The notes beneath the pieces were generated by a model. The model did not search any database, was not told where the DNA came from, and worked only from the letters and a program-made list of their open reading frames with translations. Positions 33,681-42,792 of a DNA stretch of 64,000 bases are shown piece by piece. Both the position numbers and the translations under genes were made by a program. How positions within the stretch are numbered: the stretch's first letter is position 1; each line of letters opens with the position of its first letter. Source of the stretch: Clostridiales bacterium (GTDB taxonomy: Bacteria; Bacillota; Clostridia; Christensenellales; Aristaeellaceae); the NCBI GenBank assembly GCA_004556395.1, contig SFHK01000013.1:84516-148515 (forward strand), written 5' to 3'.

Positions 33681-34931
33681 ATGAGAATTAGCGTTGCGTG
33701 CGTGGGCACGAAGAAGGACGAGCTTACGCTCGAGGTCGCGCGGGCGGCGCGGGAAGCGGACAGGGTGATTTTACACACGGAGCGCTGCGGCTTCGCCGAA
33801 TGGCTGAAGGAAAACGGCGTTTCGTATGAATCGCTGGACGCGCTTTATGAGACGGCAGAGGATTTTGACGAGCACGCGCAGCTGGCCGCGGAAGCGGTGA
33901 TGAAGGCGCAGGGCGGGCACGTGCTGTACGCCGTGCTGGATGAGGCGGATCAGTCGGTGAAGGCGCTGTTCCGCGCGGGCGCGCGGGTGAACGTGATCGG
34001 CGCGGGCGCGTTTGGCGAGCTGCTGGCGCGCGCCGAGGGGCCTGTGACGCTGATTTCCGCGTCGGAAATCGACGGCGCGGAGCTGTCGGCGGAAAACGAC
34101 TGCGTGGTCAAGGAGCTGGACAGCCGCATGCAGGCGGGCGAGGTCAAGCTGCGCCTGATGGAGGTCTATCCGGAGGACGCGCCCGCGTATGTGACGATGC
34201 CGGGCGGCGGCGTGGCGGAAATTACGCTCACGGAGCTCGACCGGCTGTCGGCCTATGATCATCGAAGCGGCTGCCTTGTGCGGGGCGAGAGGGATTTCAC
34301 GCGCCGCGAGCGAAGCACATTCCGCGACCTGCTGGCGCTGACGGCGCGGCTGCGCTCGCCGATGGGCGGCTGCCCGTGGGATCGCAGGCAGACGCACGAG
34401 AGCCTGAAGCGCGCCGCCGTGGAGGAAGCCTATGAGCTGATGGACGCCATCGAGCAGGGCGACGAGAACGGAATGATCGAGGAGCTCGGCGACGTGCTGT
34501 TCGTGGCCGCGATGCAGATTCAGATTGCCATGGATCATGGCGAGTTCGACGCGGCGGACGTGCTTACCGGCGCGGTGCGCAAGATGATCGCGCGGCACGC
34601 GCATGTGTTCGGCGGCGAAAAGGCGGCGGACGCGGACGAGGTTCTGAAAATCTGGGATCAGAAGAAGAACGACGAGAAGGGCTTCCATTCCGCCGAGGAT
34701 CGCATGCGCGCGGTGGCGAAGGCGCTGCCCGCGCTTCTGAAGGCGCAGAAGCTTTGGAAGAAGGCCTGCGAGGACGATCCGTCCCGCGCGGAAGCGGCGC
34801 TCGAGGGCGTATCGGGCGCGGGCGGCGAGCTGCTTCGGCTTGCGGCGCGGATGCAGCAGGATGGAATCGACGCGGAAGAGGCGCTTTCAAAGGCCTGCGA
34901 AGCGTTCATTGAAAAGTATTCGCGGCAGTAA
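33681..34931 (+). CDS. mazG: MazG/YabN-type nucleotide pyrophosphohydrolase
   Basis: 416 residues. The N-terminal 190 residues correspond to the degenerate tetrapyrrole-methylase-like domain of YabN; the C-terminal half is MazG: LRSPMGGCPWDRRQTHESL, the metal-binding EEAYELMDAI and EELGDVLFVAAMQ (ExxE and ExxD). MazG hydrolyses nucleoside triphosphates to monophosphates and pyrophosphate, cleaning damaged or non-canonical NTPs. In the N-terminal domain the usual glycine-rich SAM loops are poorly kept, so methylase activity is unlikely. GGAGGAAG precedes the ATG at 33681. Confidence 0.9.
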   Translation: MRISVACVGTKKDELTLEVARAAREADRVILHTERCGFAEWLKENGVSYESLDALYETAEDFDEHAQLAAEAVMKAQGGHVLYAVLDEADQSVKALFRAGARVNVIGAGAFGELLARAEGPVTLISASEIDGAELSAENDCVVKELDSRMQAGEVKLRLMEVYPEDAPAYVTMPGGGVAEITLTELDRLSAYDHRSGCLVRGERDFTRRERSTFRDLLALTARLRSPMGGCPWDRRQTHESLKRAAVEEAYELMDAIEQGDENGMIEELGDVLFVAAMQIQIAMDHGEFDAADVLTGAVRKMIARHAHVFGGEKAADADEVLKIWDQKKNDEKGFHSAEDRMRAVAKALPALLKAQKLWKKACEDDPSRAEAALEGVSGAGGELLRLAARMQQDGIDAEEALSKACEAFIEKYSRQ

Positions 34932-35034
34932 TGTAAAATCGTACCGAAGCGGAAAAATCGGCAGGAATTTTTCTCCATACGAAGAAATGTATTCGCATAG
35001 AAGACCTCATAAGGCAAGAATGGAGGCATGAGAT

Positions 35035-35304
35035 ATGAATAAATCGAATCTGATCGCGAAAATGGCGGAGAAATCCGGCCTGAATCGCAAGCAGGCGGAA
35101 GCCGCGCTGGAAGCGTTCCTCGGCAGCGTGACGGAAGCGCTGAAGGAAGGCGACAAGGTGCAGATCGTCGGCTTTGGCACGTTCAGCGTGCGCGAGCGCG
35201 AGGAGCACGAGGCCCGCAATCCCGCGACGGGCGAACCTGTCACGGTCGCCGCGTCCAAGACGCCGGTGTTCAAGCCCGGCAAGTCCTTTAAGGAAGCGTT
35301 CTGA
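35035..35304 (+). CDS. hup: HU-family DNA-binding protein
   Basis: 89 residues, the standard HU length. MNKSNLIAKMAEKSGLNRKQ begins the protein; the DNA-binding arm is NPATGEPVTVAASKTPVFKPG. HU bends and compacts DNA as a homodimer in the nucleoid. TGGAGG lies 7 nt before the ATG, and a terminator-like hairpin follows, allowing much higher expression than the genes around it. Confidence 0.95.
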   Translation: MNKSNLIAKMAEKSGLNRKQAEAALEAFLGSVTEALKEGDKVQIVGFGTFSVREREEHEARNPATGEPVTVAASKTPVFKPGKSFKEAF

Positions 35305-35323
35305 CAGACGCATGGATATACCT

Positions 35324-35360
35324 GCGGGCAGATGCGAGCAGCGTTTGTCCGCTTCTTTTT
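35324..35360 (+). terminator. terminator-like hairpin between hup and rqcP
   Basis: GCGGGCA (35324-35330) pairs with TGTCCGC (35346-35352, one wobble) and TTCTTTTT follows. Some read-through into rqcP would be needed unless that gene has its own promoter. Confidence 0.55.
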
Positions 35361-35375
35361 GAAAAGGAGTACGCA

Positions 35376-35660
35376 ATGGCAGCAAAGAAGGAAGAGGTGC
35401 GCGAGCCGCAGAGCGAGATGCGCCTGGACAAGTTTCTGAAGGTTTCCCGCATCATCAAGCGCCGCTCGGTGGCCAACGACGCGTGCGATTCCGAGCATGT
35501 GTCGATCAACGGTCGTCCTGGCAAGCCCGGCGCGAAGGTGAAGGTGGGCGACATCCTTACCGTGCGCTTCGGCGCGAACGAAACGAAATACGAGGTGCTG
35601 AGCCTTTCCGAGCATGCCGTGAAGGCGCAGGCCGCGGGAATGTTCCGGGTGGTCGAATGA
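35376..35660 (+). CDS. rqcP: RNA-binding S4-domain protein RqcP (YabO)
   Basis: 94 residues, a single S4 RNA-binding domain: MRLDKFLKVSRIIKRRSVAN, VSINGRPGKPGAKVKVGDI. RqcP acts with RqcH in ribosome-associated quality control, helping add alanine tails to peptides stuck on split 50S subunits. The AAAAGGAG ribosome site is 6 nt before the ATG. Position after HU and MazG matches yabO. It shares an ATGA overlap with ispDF. Confidence 0.9.
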   Translation: MAAKKEEVREPQSEMRLDKFLKVSRIIKRRSVANDACDSEHVSINGRPGKPGAKVKVGDILTVRFGANETKYEVLSLSEHAVKAQAAGMFRVVE

Positions 35661-36835
35661 AGGACGGGCGGAAGGTCGGCTGTGTGGTTGTGGCCGCGGG
35701 GCGCGGCGCGCGCGCCGGACTGGGCTACAACAAGGCGTTTTATCCGCTGGCGGGGCGCAGCGTGCTTTCGCGCACGCTGGACGCGCTGACGGACAGCGGA
35801 TGCATCGACGAGCTGGTTCTGGTGCTTTCAGAAGACGATTTCAATGCGTATGAGGAGCTGACGGCGCGGGAAGGGCGCAATCCGCTGGTCGCGCGCGTCG
35901 TGAAGGGTGGAAGCACGCGGCAGGCCTCCGCGCACAACGGCCTTCGAGCGCTTTCCGAGGACGTGAATATTGCGCTGGTGCATGACGCGGCGCGCCCGTT
36001 CGTTTCCCGGGAAATGATCGACGCGGTGCTGGACGGCGTTATTCAGTTCGGCGCGGCGGTGATTTCCACGCCCGTGAGCGACACCGTGAAGGAAACGAAC
36101 GCGCAGGGCTTTGCCGTGCGCACGCCCGACCGCGCGTCGCTTCGGGCGGTGCAGACACCGCAGGGCTTCCGTCTGGGCGAAATTCTGGAAGCCTACGACT
36201 GGGCGGAGCGGGAAAATGTGGCGGCGACCGACGACGCGTCGCTCTATGAAAAGCGATTCGGGCCGGTGCTGCTTGTGACCACGCCGGGCGCCGGGAGGAA
36301 CGTGAAGATGACCACACAGGAGGATTTTGCGCGCGCCGAGGAGAGGCTCTGTCCGCCGCGCGTGGGCATGGGCTATGATGTTCACCGGCTGGTGGAAGGC
36401 CGGAAGCTGGTGCTGATGGGCGTGGAGGTTCCGTGGGAGAAGGGTCTGCTGGGCCATTCGGACGCGGACGTGGCGCTGCACGCGCTGATGGACGCGATGC
36501 TGGGCGCGCTGGCGCTGGGCGACATCGGGCATCTGTTCCCGGACAGCGACGACCGGTATCTGGGAATCTCATCTTTGAAGCTGCTGGAAGCGGTGCGCGA
36601 TCGCGTGGCCGAAAAGGGCTACAGGGTCGGCAGCGCGGATGTGACGATCATCTGCCAGCGGCCGAAGCTCGCGCCGTATATCCGCGCGATGCGCGAAACG
36701 ACCGCGCGGGCGCTGGGAATTCCGGTTGATTGCGTGAGCGTGAAGGCGACCACGACCGAGGGGCTCGGCTTTGAGGGCGAGGGCGCGGGCATTGCCGCGC
36801 AGGCTGTGACCATGTTAGTGAAGGGGGCGTGCTGA
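35657..36835 (+). CDS. ispDF: bifunctional IspD-IspF enzyme
   Basis: 392 residues, a fusion of two enzymes of the MEP isoprenoid pathway. Residues about 1-225 are IspD, MEP cytidylyltransferase (VVVAAGRGARAGLGYNKAF, HDAARPFVSREMIDAV, QTPQGFRLGEILEAY). From about residue 235 IspF begins (RVGMGYDVHRLVEG, LLGHSDADVALHALMDAMLGA, metal ligands Asp/His, and VKATTTEGLGFEGEGAGIAA). It makes CDP-ME and then MEcPP. The ATG at 35657 overlaps the rqcP stop codon. The frame is open further upstream inside rqcP but not coding. Confidence 0.94.
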   Translation: MKDGRKVGCVVVAAGRGARAGLGYNKAFYPLAGRSVLSRTLDALTDSGCIDELVLVLSEDDFNAYEELTAREGRNPLVARVVKGGSTRQASAHNGLRALSEDVNIALVHDAARPFVSREMIDAVLDGVIQFGAAVISTPVSDTVKETNAQGFAVRTPDRASLRAVQTPQGFRLGEILEAYDWAERENVAATDDASLYEKRFGPVLLVTTPGAGRNVKMTTQEDFARAEERLCPPRVGMGYDVHRLVEGRKLVLMGVEVPWEKGLLGHSDADVALHALMDAMLGALALGDIGHLFPDSDDRYLGISSLKLLEAVRDRVAEKGYRVGSADVTIICQRPKLAPYIRAMRETTARALGIPVDCVSVKATTTEGLGFEGEGAGIAAQAVTMLVKGAC

Positions 36836-37306
36836 ATGAGAAGAATTGCGAGCTTTTCCGTGGATCACGACTATATCGTGCCCGGAATTTATCTGTCCCG
36901 CGTGGATGGGGACGTAGCAACCTATGATCTGCGCACGCGCGTGCCGAACACGGGCGACCTGATGGACAACGCCACGATGCACTCGGTGGAGCACATGTTC
37001 GCCACGATGATCCGCAACGGCGAGCTGGGCGAAAACGTGATCTACTTCGGCCCCATGGGCTGCCAGACGGGCTTTTACCTTTTGATGCGGGACGCTGACC
37101 ACGAGAAGGTGCTTCGTGAAATCGAGCGCGTGCTTGAGGCGATTATCGCCTACGACGGCGAAATCTTCGGAAAGTCCCGCAAGGAGTGCGGCAATTACAT
37201 CAATCTGGACTTGGAGCTGGCGAAGGCCGAATGCCGCCGCTATCTGAAGGCCGTGAAGGGCTATCCGGTGAGCGGGCTGGCCTACCCGAAGGGGGAAGAG
37301 CGATGA
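36836..37306 (+). CDS. luxS: S-ribosylhomocysteine lyase LuxS
   Basis: 156 residues. LuxS splits S-ribosylhomocysteine into homocysteine and DPD, the precursor of autoinducer-2. The metal site HSVEHMFATMIRN (HxxEH) and the third ligand Cys in RKECGNY are present, as are FGPMGCQTGFYLL and the N-terminal FSVDHDYIVPGIYLSR. It starts directly after the ispDF stop codon and overlaps mtnN by 4 nt. Confidence 0.95.
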   Translation: MRRIASFSVDHDYIVPGIYLSRVDGDVATYDLRTRVPNTGDLMDNATMHSVEHMFATMIRNGELGENVIYFGPMGCQTGFYLLMRDADHEKVLREIERVLEAIIAYDGEIFGKSRKECGNYINLDLELAKAECRRYLKAVKGYPVSGLAYPKGEER

Positions 37307-37992
37307 CGGGCATTCTCGCCGCGATGCAGATTGAAATGGCGCTGCTGGCCGAGCGGCTGGAAAACGCCGAGCGCCGAACCGTTTCCGGCGTTGAGTTTTT
37401 AAGCGGCGCCATCGCGGGGAAGCCCGTGGTGCTGGCGGTATGCGGAATCGGCAAGGTGAACGCGGCCGTGTGCGCGCAGACGATGGCGCTTCTGTATCAT
37501 CCCGATGTGATGATCAACACCGGCGTGGGCGGCGCGCTGAACCGGACGCTTCATGTGCTGGACGTGGTGGTTGGCACCTACGCCGTGCAGCACGACGTGG
37601 ATACCAGCGCACTGGGCGACGAAAAGGGCTTTGTGTCCACGGTGAACCGGCTGCGCTTCCCGCTGAGCGAGCGCGTGAGCGACGATCTTGAGCGGGCGCT
37701 CGTCGACACCGGCGCGCGCGCCGTGCGCGGGGCGATTGCCTCCGGCGACCAGTTTGTGTCCGAGCCGGATGCGAAGGCCGCGATTGCGGAGCGCTTCGGC
37801 GCGAGCGTGTGCGAAATGGAAGGCGGCGCGATTGCGCATGTGTGCCTTCTGAACGAAATTCCCTGCTGCATCCTGCGCGCCATCAGCGACGGCGCGGACG
37901 ACGGCGCGGCGCTGACCTACGCGGAGTTCGCCGAAAGGGCGGCGCACGTTTCCGCGAAAGCGATGATCCGATACCTTGAAGCCTATGCCTGA
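37303..37992 (+). CDS. mtnN: 5'-methylthioadenosine/S-adenosylhomocysteine nucleosidase
   Basis: 229 residues. MtnN (Pfs) removes adenine from SAH and MTA; from SAH it makes the S-ribosylhomocysteine used by LuxS, and the two genes overlap here (ATGA). Motifs: GILAAMQIEMALL with catalytic Glu, INTGVGGALN, ASGDQFVSEPD, CEMEGGAIAHVC (ribose-binding Glu) and AISDGADDGA (catalytic Asp). A hairpin at 38009-38042 follows. Confidence 0.94.
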   Translation: MTGILAAMQIEMALLAERLENAERRTVSGVEFLSGAIAGKPVVLAVCGIGKVNAAVCAQTMALLYHPDVMINTGVGGALNRTLHVLDVVVGTYAVQHDVDTSALGDEKGFVSTVNRLRFPLSERVSDDLERALVDTGARAVRGAIASGDQFVSEPDAKAAIAERFGASVCEMEGGAIAHVCLLNEIPCCILRAISDGADDGAALTYAEFAERAAHVSAKAMIRYLEAYA

Positions 37993-38008
37993 CGGCCGCA
38001 TGCTCCCG

Positions 38009-38042
38009 AAGGCACCACCGCCCAATTCGGCGGCGTTGCCTT
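38009..38042 (+). terminator. hairpin after mtnN
   Basis: A 14-bp stem with two mismatches (38009-38022 with 38029-38042), between mtnN and the ctsR promoter. The T tract is minimal. Confidence 0.5.
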
Positions 38043-38108
38043 AAAAGCCTGCGCGGCGGAATGATCTGATAAGATTCGGTTAATTTCAGATATTTCCGCG
38101 GCGCAGGC

Positions 38109-38136
38109 TTGCTTTTGGTACAAAAGCAGGTATAAT
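38109..38136 (+). promoter_or_regulatory. promoter of the ctsR operon
   Basis: TTGCTT (38109-38114), 16 bp, TATAAT (38131-38136), abutting the CtsR site. Confidence 0.65.
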
Positions 38137-38153
38137 GATCAAAGAAGGTCAAA
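38137..38153 (+). promoter_or_regulatory. CtsR heptad operator
   Basis: GATCAAA-GAA-GGTCAAA, 6 of 7 and 7 of 7 matches to the CtsR direct heptad repeat (RGTCAAA-NAN-RGTCAAA). It lies directly behind the -10, so CtsR would repress its own operon. Confidence 0.8.
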
Positions 38154-38174
38154 ACCTCGAAGGGAGGGATGGCT

Positions 38175-38651
38175 ATGGCTCAGCTGAGCGACGCCATTGA
38201 GCATTTTATCAAGGAACTGATGGAAGAGGACAAGCAGATCGAGGTCAAGCGCAACGAGCTGGCGCAGCACTTCGGCTGCGCGCCGTCGCAGATCAATTAT
38301 GTGTTGGCAACCCGGTTTTCCGTGGACCATGGCTATATCATTGAATCCAGGCGTGGCGGCGGCGGATATGTGCGCATCGTGCGCATGACGCAGGGCGCGA
38401 ACGACAACATGCTGGAGACGCTTTTGAAGCGGGTTGGCACGTCGATCGACGAGGAAAGCGCCAACGCGATTATCGCCTGTCTGCATGAGCGCAAGCTGAT
38501 CACGCGCCGGGAAGCGCTTCTGATGCGCTCGGCGGTGGCCAAAAACGCGCTGCAGCTGCCGGTGAGCGCGAAGGATGTTTTGCGGGCGTCGGTTTTGCGC
38601 AACCTGTTAGCGCAGGTATTCAGAAATCTGGAGGAGGACACGCGGACATGA
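38175..38651 (+). CDS. ctsR: transcriptional repressor CtsR
   Basis: 158 residues. CtsR represses class III heat-shock genes and is inactivated by heat and by the McsB system. The winged helix is IKRNELAQHFGCAPSQINYVL-like with TRFSVDHGYIIESRRGGGGY, whose glycine-rich wing (RRGGGGYVRI) senses temperature. GGGAGGG at 38162-38168 favours the ATG at 38175 over the ATG two codons earlier. First gene of ctsR-mcsA-mcsB-clpC, with overlapping ends throughout. Confidence 0.95.
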   Translation: MAQLSDAIEHFIKELMEEDKQIEVKRNELAQHFGCAPSQINYVLATRFSVDHGYIIESRRGGGGYVRIVRMTQGANDNMLETLLKRVGTSIDEESANAIIACLHERKLITRREALLMRSAVAKNALQLPVSAKDVLRASVLRNLLAQVFRNLEEDTRT

Positions 38652-39205
38652 TGTGTGACGAGTGCGGCGTACGTCCCGCCAACATTCATCTGACGACGTT
38701 TGTAAACGGGGAAAAGCAGGAGCGCAACCTGTGCGCCACCTGCATGACGAAATATAAAAAGCAACTGCCGAACATGGACTTGGGCGAGCTGGCAGGGCTG
38801 CTGGGCGGCTTTTTTGAAAAGGCGCTGGCGAACCGGAAGAGCGAGGAAGAGGATCGGTTTGACGCGGTGTGCCCGCGCTGCGGCATGACCTACGCCGAAT
38901 TTCGCCGGGGCGGCATGCTCGGCTGCGCCGACTGCTACCGCGCGTTCCACAAGCCGCTGGAGGAGCTGCTGGTTCGCGTGAGCGGAAACGCGCAGCACAC
39001 CGGCCGCGCGCCGGGCGGCGTGGACGGCAAGGTGGCGGTGAAGATGGCGATTGACCGCAAAAAGCAGAAGCTGATGCGCGCCATTGCCGAGGAGGAATAC
39101 GAAACCGCAGCGGCGCTGCGCGACGAGATTCGCGCGCTGACGGCGCAGCTGGAAGCCATGAACGCAGAAGCGGAGGCCGGGAAGGAGGAAGCGTCGGATG
39201 AGTAA
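38648..39205 (+). CDS. mcsA: McsA, activator of the arginine kinase McsB
   Basis: 185 residues. Two zinc-binding CxxC pairs at the N-terminus (MMCDECGVRP and LCATCMTKY) and two more in the middle (AVCPRCGMTY and LGCADCYRAF), then a C-terminal UVR motif (EEEYETAAALRDEIRAL). McsA binds and activates McsB and influences CtsR under heat, oxidative and metal stress. Its ATG overlaps the ctsR stop; its end overlaps mcsB by 8 nt. Confidence 0.93.
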   Translation: MMCDECGVRPANIHLTTFVNGEKQERNLCATCMTKYKKQLPNMDLGELAGLLGGFFEKALANRKSEEEDRFDAVCPRCGMTYAEFRRGGMLGCADCYRAFHKPLEELLVRVSGNAQHTGRAPGGVDGKVAVKMAIDRKKQKLMRAIAEEEYETAAALRDEIRALTAQLEAMNAEAEAGKEEASDE

Positions 39206-40238
39206 CGCGTACGCGTCCGCGCCGGAAGCGGACATCATCCTTTCCACCCGCGTGCGGCTGGCGCGAAACTACGCCGACCTTCCGTTTGAGGCGAAAATCG
39301 CGCCGGAGGAAGCGCAGGAGGTCATCAAGCGCGCGGCGGCGCGCCTTTGCGGAGACGAGGACGAGCACTTCACCTTTCTGCGCATGTCCTCGCTGGACGA
39401 AAACGAACGAAAGGTATTAAGCGAAAAGCGGCTGGTCAGCCTTGATCTGCTCGCGAAGCCTGAAACGGGCGCGGCGCTGGTTTCGGATGACGAAACGGTG
39501 TCCGTCATGCTGAACGAGGAGGATCACCTGCGCATTCAGGCGATGCTGCCCGGGCTCCAGCCGGAGCGCGCGGCGGAGAAGGCGTTCCATGCCGACGACC
39601 GGCTGGGCGCGGCAGAACCCTTCGCGTTTGACGCGAAGTGGGGCTACCTCACGTCGTCGCCGACGAACGCGGGCACGGGCATGCGCGCCAGCGCGATATT
39701 GCACCTGCCGGCGCTCACGCTTTCCAAGCGGATGGGCGCGCTGGCGCAGGCGGTCGGAAAGCTGGGCTTCACGCTGCGCGGCATGTACGGCGAAAGCGGA
39801 GAAGCCGACGGATGCTTGTATCAGATGTCCAATCAGGCGGCAATCGGCCGGTCGGAGGACGACATCGTTCAGAATTTTCTCGCCGTGTGCGCGCAGGCGG
39901 CGGAGCAGGAGCGCGAGGAGCGCAAACGCATGATTGAGCGCGATCAGGATGCATTTGCCGATAAAATGATGCGCACGGTGGGCATACTTTTAAATGCGCG
40001 CCTGATGGACGAGCGGGAGTTCATGCGCATGTATTCCGATCTGCGCATGGCCGCGGGCGTGGGGCTTTTGAACATTCCGGTGCCGGGCATCGACCGGCTG
40101 ATGCTGGAAATGCAGCCCGCGTCGCTGAACGCGCTGGCCGGGGACGAGCTGAGCGAGCGCGACCGGCTGCTCCTGCGGGCCAGCGAGGTTCGCACGCGGC
40201 TCACGGCGCTGATGGACGACGACGAACACATGGAATAA
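39198..40238 (+). CDS. mcsB: protein-arginine kinase McsB
   Basis: 346 residues, phosphagen-kinase fold: IILSTRVRLARNYADLPF, the nucleotide-binding LTSSPTNAGTGMRAS and EEDHLRIQ (guanidino-substrate loop). McsB phosphorylates arginines on damaged proteins, marking them for ClpC-ClpP, and turns off CtsR. Overlap with mcsA and 14-nt distance to clpC show tight coupling. Confidence 0.95.
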   Translation: MSNAYASAPEADIILSTRVRLARNYADLPFEAKIAPEEAQEVIKRAAARLCGDEDEHFTFLRMSSLDENERKVLSEKRLVSLDLLAKPETGAALVSDDETVSVMLNEEDHLRIQAMLPGLQPERAAEKAFHADDRLGAAEPFAFDAKWGYLTSSPTNAGTGMRASAILHLPALTLSKRMGALAQAVGKLGFTLRGMYGESGEADGCLYQMSNQAAIGRSEDDIVQNFLAVCAQAAEQEREERKRMIERDQDAFADKMMRTVGILLNARLMDEREFMRMYSDLRMAAGVGLLNIPVPGIDRLMLEMQPASLNALAGDELSERDRLLLRASEVRTRLTALMDDDEHME

Positions 40239-40252
40239 GCGGAGGATAGGAA

Positions 40253-42685
40253 ATGTTTGCCAGATGCAATGAACACGGGCGCAGGGCGCTTGAGGCCGCG
40301 CAGCGCGAGGCGGCCATGCTGGGGCGCAACTATATCGGAACCGAGCACCTGCTGCTGGGCGTTCTGAACGATCCGGGCAAGGCGGGCGTCGTGCTGGGCG
40401 GCATCACACTGGAGGAAGCCCGGAACGAAATTATCGATCTTGTCGGCCGGGGCGAGGACGAAGCGCCGGCCAAGACGCTGAATTACACGATTCGCTCCAA
40501 GACGGTTTTGGAGATGAGCGCGCGGGAAGCGCGCGACCTCGGCAGCGACGCGATTGACACCGAGCATATTCTGCTGGCACTGATGCGCGAGCGCGCCGGC
40601 GTGGCGGCGCACGCGCTTGTGAAGATGGGCGTAGACCTGAACAAAGCGCGCGAGGAGCTTCTGCGCGCGCTGGGTCGTTCGCGCAAGCCGGAAAACGCGC
40701 CGAGCGAGGGAAACGGGAAGGCGGAGGAATCGGACACGCCGATGCTGGACGCCTACGCCCGCGACCTGACGCGCGCGGCGAAGAACGGGGAGCTTGACCC
40801 GGTAATCGGGCGCGCGAAGGAGATCGAGCGCATCGTGCAGATTCTGTCCCGCCGCACGAAGAACAACCCGGTGCTGATCGGCGAGCCCGGCGTGGGCAAG
40901 TCGTCCATCGTCGAGGGGCTGGCGCAGAAGATTATCGACGGGAACATCCCGGAGATTCTGCGCGGCAAGCGCGTGGTCTCGCTCGACCTGCCCGGTATGC
41001 TGGCGGGCGCGAAGTATCGCGGCGAGTTTGAGGAGCGTCTCAAAAACACCATGGCGGAGATTCGCCGCACGGGCAACGTGATTCTGTTTATCGACGAGCT
41101 TCACACGATCGTGGGCGCGGGCGCGAGCGAGGGCGCGATCGACGCGGCGAACATCCTGAAGCCGCTTCTGGCGCGCGGCGAGATGCAGTGCGTCGGCGCG
41201 ACGACGCTGCGCGAGTATCACAAATATATTGAAAAGGACGCGGCGCTGGAACGCCGGTTCCAGCCGGTCATGGTGGGCGAGCCGACGAAGGAGGAAAGCG
41301 TCGAGATTCTGATGGGTCTGCGCGAGCGGTACGAGTATCACCACAAGGTGCACATCACCGACGAAGCCATCCGCGCGGCGGTCATGCTGTCCGACCGGTA
41401 TATCAGCGACCGCTTCCTGCCGGACAAGGCGATCGACCTGATCGACGAGGCCGCGTCGCGCGTGCGCATCCGCACGTTCGCCGCGCCGCCGGACATGAAG
41501 GAAAAGGAAAAGCGCGTGGCGGAGCTGGATGAGGAAACCCGTCAGGCGGTAAAGGACGAGAATTTTGAGAAGGCCGCCGACCTGCGCGACCAGAAGAAGC
41601 GCCTGCTGAAGGAAATGGAGGACGCGCGCCGTGACTGGGAGCTGAAGCGCGAGGAACGCGTGGAAACCGTGGGCGAGGAAGAGGTGGCTGAAATCGTGTC
41701 GCTGTGGACGGGCATTCCGGTCACGCGCATGACGGAGGATGAGGCCACACGGCTTATGCACATGGAGGAAATCCTTCATAAGCGCGTCGTGGGGCAGGAT
41801 GAAGCGATCAAAGCGGTTGCCCGCGCCGTCCGCCGCGCCCGCGCCGGTCTCAAGGATCCCAACCGACCCATCGGCTCGTTTATCTTCTTGGGTCCCACGG
41901 GCGTAGGCAAGACGGAGCTGTGCAAAGCGCTGGGCGAAGCGCTTTTCGGCGACGAGGACAGCCTGATTCGCATCGACATGTCCGAGTATATGGAGAAGTA
42001 TTCCGTGTCGCGCATGATCGGCTCGCCGCCTGGCTACGTGGGCTACGAGGAGGGCGGCCAGCTGACCGAGAAGGTGCGCCGCAAGCCCTATTGCATCCTG
42101 CTGCTGGACGAGGTGGAAAAGGCGCATCCGGACGTATTCAACATTCTTCTGCAGATTTTGGAGGACGGCCGCCTGACCGACGGGCAGGGGCGCATTGTGG
42201 ACTTCAAGAACTGCGTGGTGGTAATGACGTCCAACGCGGGCGCGCATGCCATCGGCCGTCAGCGCGCCGTGGGCTTCGGTTCGGCCTTTGACGACGAACG
42301 CAGCTATGAGGCGATGAAGGAATCGATCATGGGCGAGGTGAAGAAAATCTTCCGGCCGGAGTTCATCAACCGCGTGGATGAAATCATCGTGTTCCATTCG
42401 CTGGAACAGGAGCACATCGACAAAATCGCCATGCTGATGATGGACAACGTCGCCCGCCGCCTGAAGGAGCGGGGCATCGACCTCGAAATCACGCCCGAAG
42501 CGGCGCGAACCGTCGCCCGCGCGGGGTACGACCTTCAGTACGGCGCGCGCCCGCTGCGCCGCGCGATTCAGCGGCTGGTGGAGGACGCGCTGAGCGAGGA
42601 AATCCTCACCGGCGAAATCCAGACCGGCGAGAAGGTGCGCGTGCTGCCGGACGGGGACAAGCTGGAATTTGTGAATGTGAAATGA
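40253..42685 (+). CDS. clpC: ATP-dependent unfoldase ClpC
   Basis: 810 residues. Clp_N double repeat at the N-terminus (HLLLGVLNDPGKAG, HILLALMRERAGVA), first AAA+ ring with GEPGVGKS and VILFIDELHTIVG, a central coiled-coil with a UVR motif (DENFEKAADLRDQKKRLLKE), second ring with GPTGVGKTE and ILLLDEVEKAHPDVF, and a C-terminal Clp D2-small domain. ClpC feeds ClpP with substrates, including arginine-phosphorylated proteins from McsB. It ends the operon before a strong terminator. Confidence 0.96.
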   Translation: MFARCNEHGRRALEAAQREAAMLGRNYIGTEHLLLGVLNDPGKAGVVLGGITLEEARNEIIDLVGRGEDEAPAKTLNYTIRSKTVLEMSAREARDLGSDAIDTEHILLALMRERAGVAAHALVKMGVDLNKAREELLRALGRSRKPENAPSEGNGKAEESDTPMLDAYARDLTRAAKNGELDPVIGRAKEIERIVQILSRRTKNNPVLIGEPGVGKSSIVEGLAQKIIDGNIPEILRGKRVVSLDLPGMLAGAKYRGEFEERLKNTMAEIRRTGNVILFIDELHTIVGAGASEGAIDAANILKPLLARGEMQCVGATTLREYHKYIEKDAALERRFQPVMVGEPTKEESVEILMGLRERYEYHHKVHITDEAIRAAVMLSDRYISDRFLPDKAIDLIDEAASRVRIRTFAAPPDMKEKEKRVAELDEETRQAVKDENFEKAADLRDQKKRLLKEMEDARRDWELKREERVETVGEEEVAEIVSLWTGIPVTRMTEDEATRLMHMEEILHKRVVGQDEAIKAVARAVRRARAGLKDPNRPIGSFIFLGPTGVGKTELCKALGEALFGDEDSLIRIDMSEYMEKYSVSRMIGSPPGYVGYEEGGQLTEKVRRKPYCILLLDEVEKAHPDVFNILLQILEDGRLTDGQGRIVDFKNCVVVMTSNAGAHAIGRQRAVGFGSAFDDERSYEAMKESIMGEVKKIFRPEFINRVDEIIVFHSLEQEHIDKIAMLMMDNVARRLKERGIDLEITPEAARTVARAGYDLQYGARPLRRAIQRLVEDALSEEILTGEIQTGEKVRVLPDGDKLEFVNVK

Positions 42686-42735
42686 CGAAAAGGGGCGCGG
42701 TTCGGGTGAGCCGTACTCCGGTTTTCGAAAAATTG

Positions 42736-42784
42736 AACGGGAGACTCGAGAGGAATGCAAACCTCCTGAGTCTCCCGTTTTTTT
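42736..42784. terminator. strong bidirectional terminator
   Basis: A perfect 12-bp stem (42736-42747 with 42768-42779), extended inward by GAGAGG/CCTCCT, with TTTTTTT after it on the plus strand and CAATTTTTCG on the minus strand. It serves clpC and the convergent penicillin-binding protein gene. Confidence 0.88.
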
Positions 42785-42792
42785 CAAAGAAT

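Noticed and set aside
39944..42787. 947-codon open frame antisense to clpC
   Set aside because: Long antisense frames are expected in GC-rich coding DNA; it is His/Arg/Ala-rich and has no recognisable domain.
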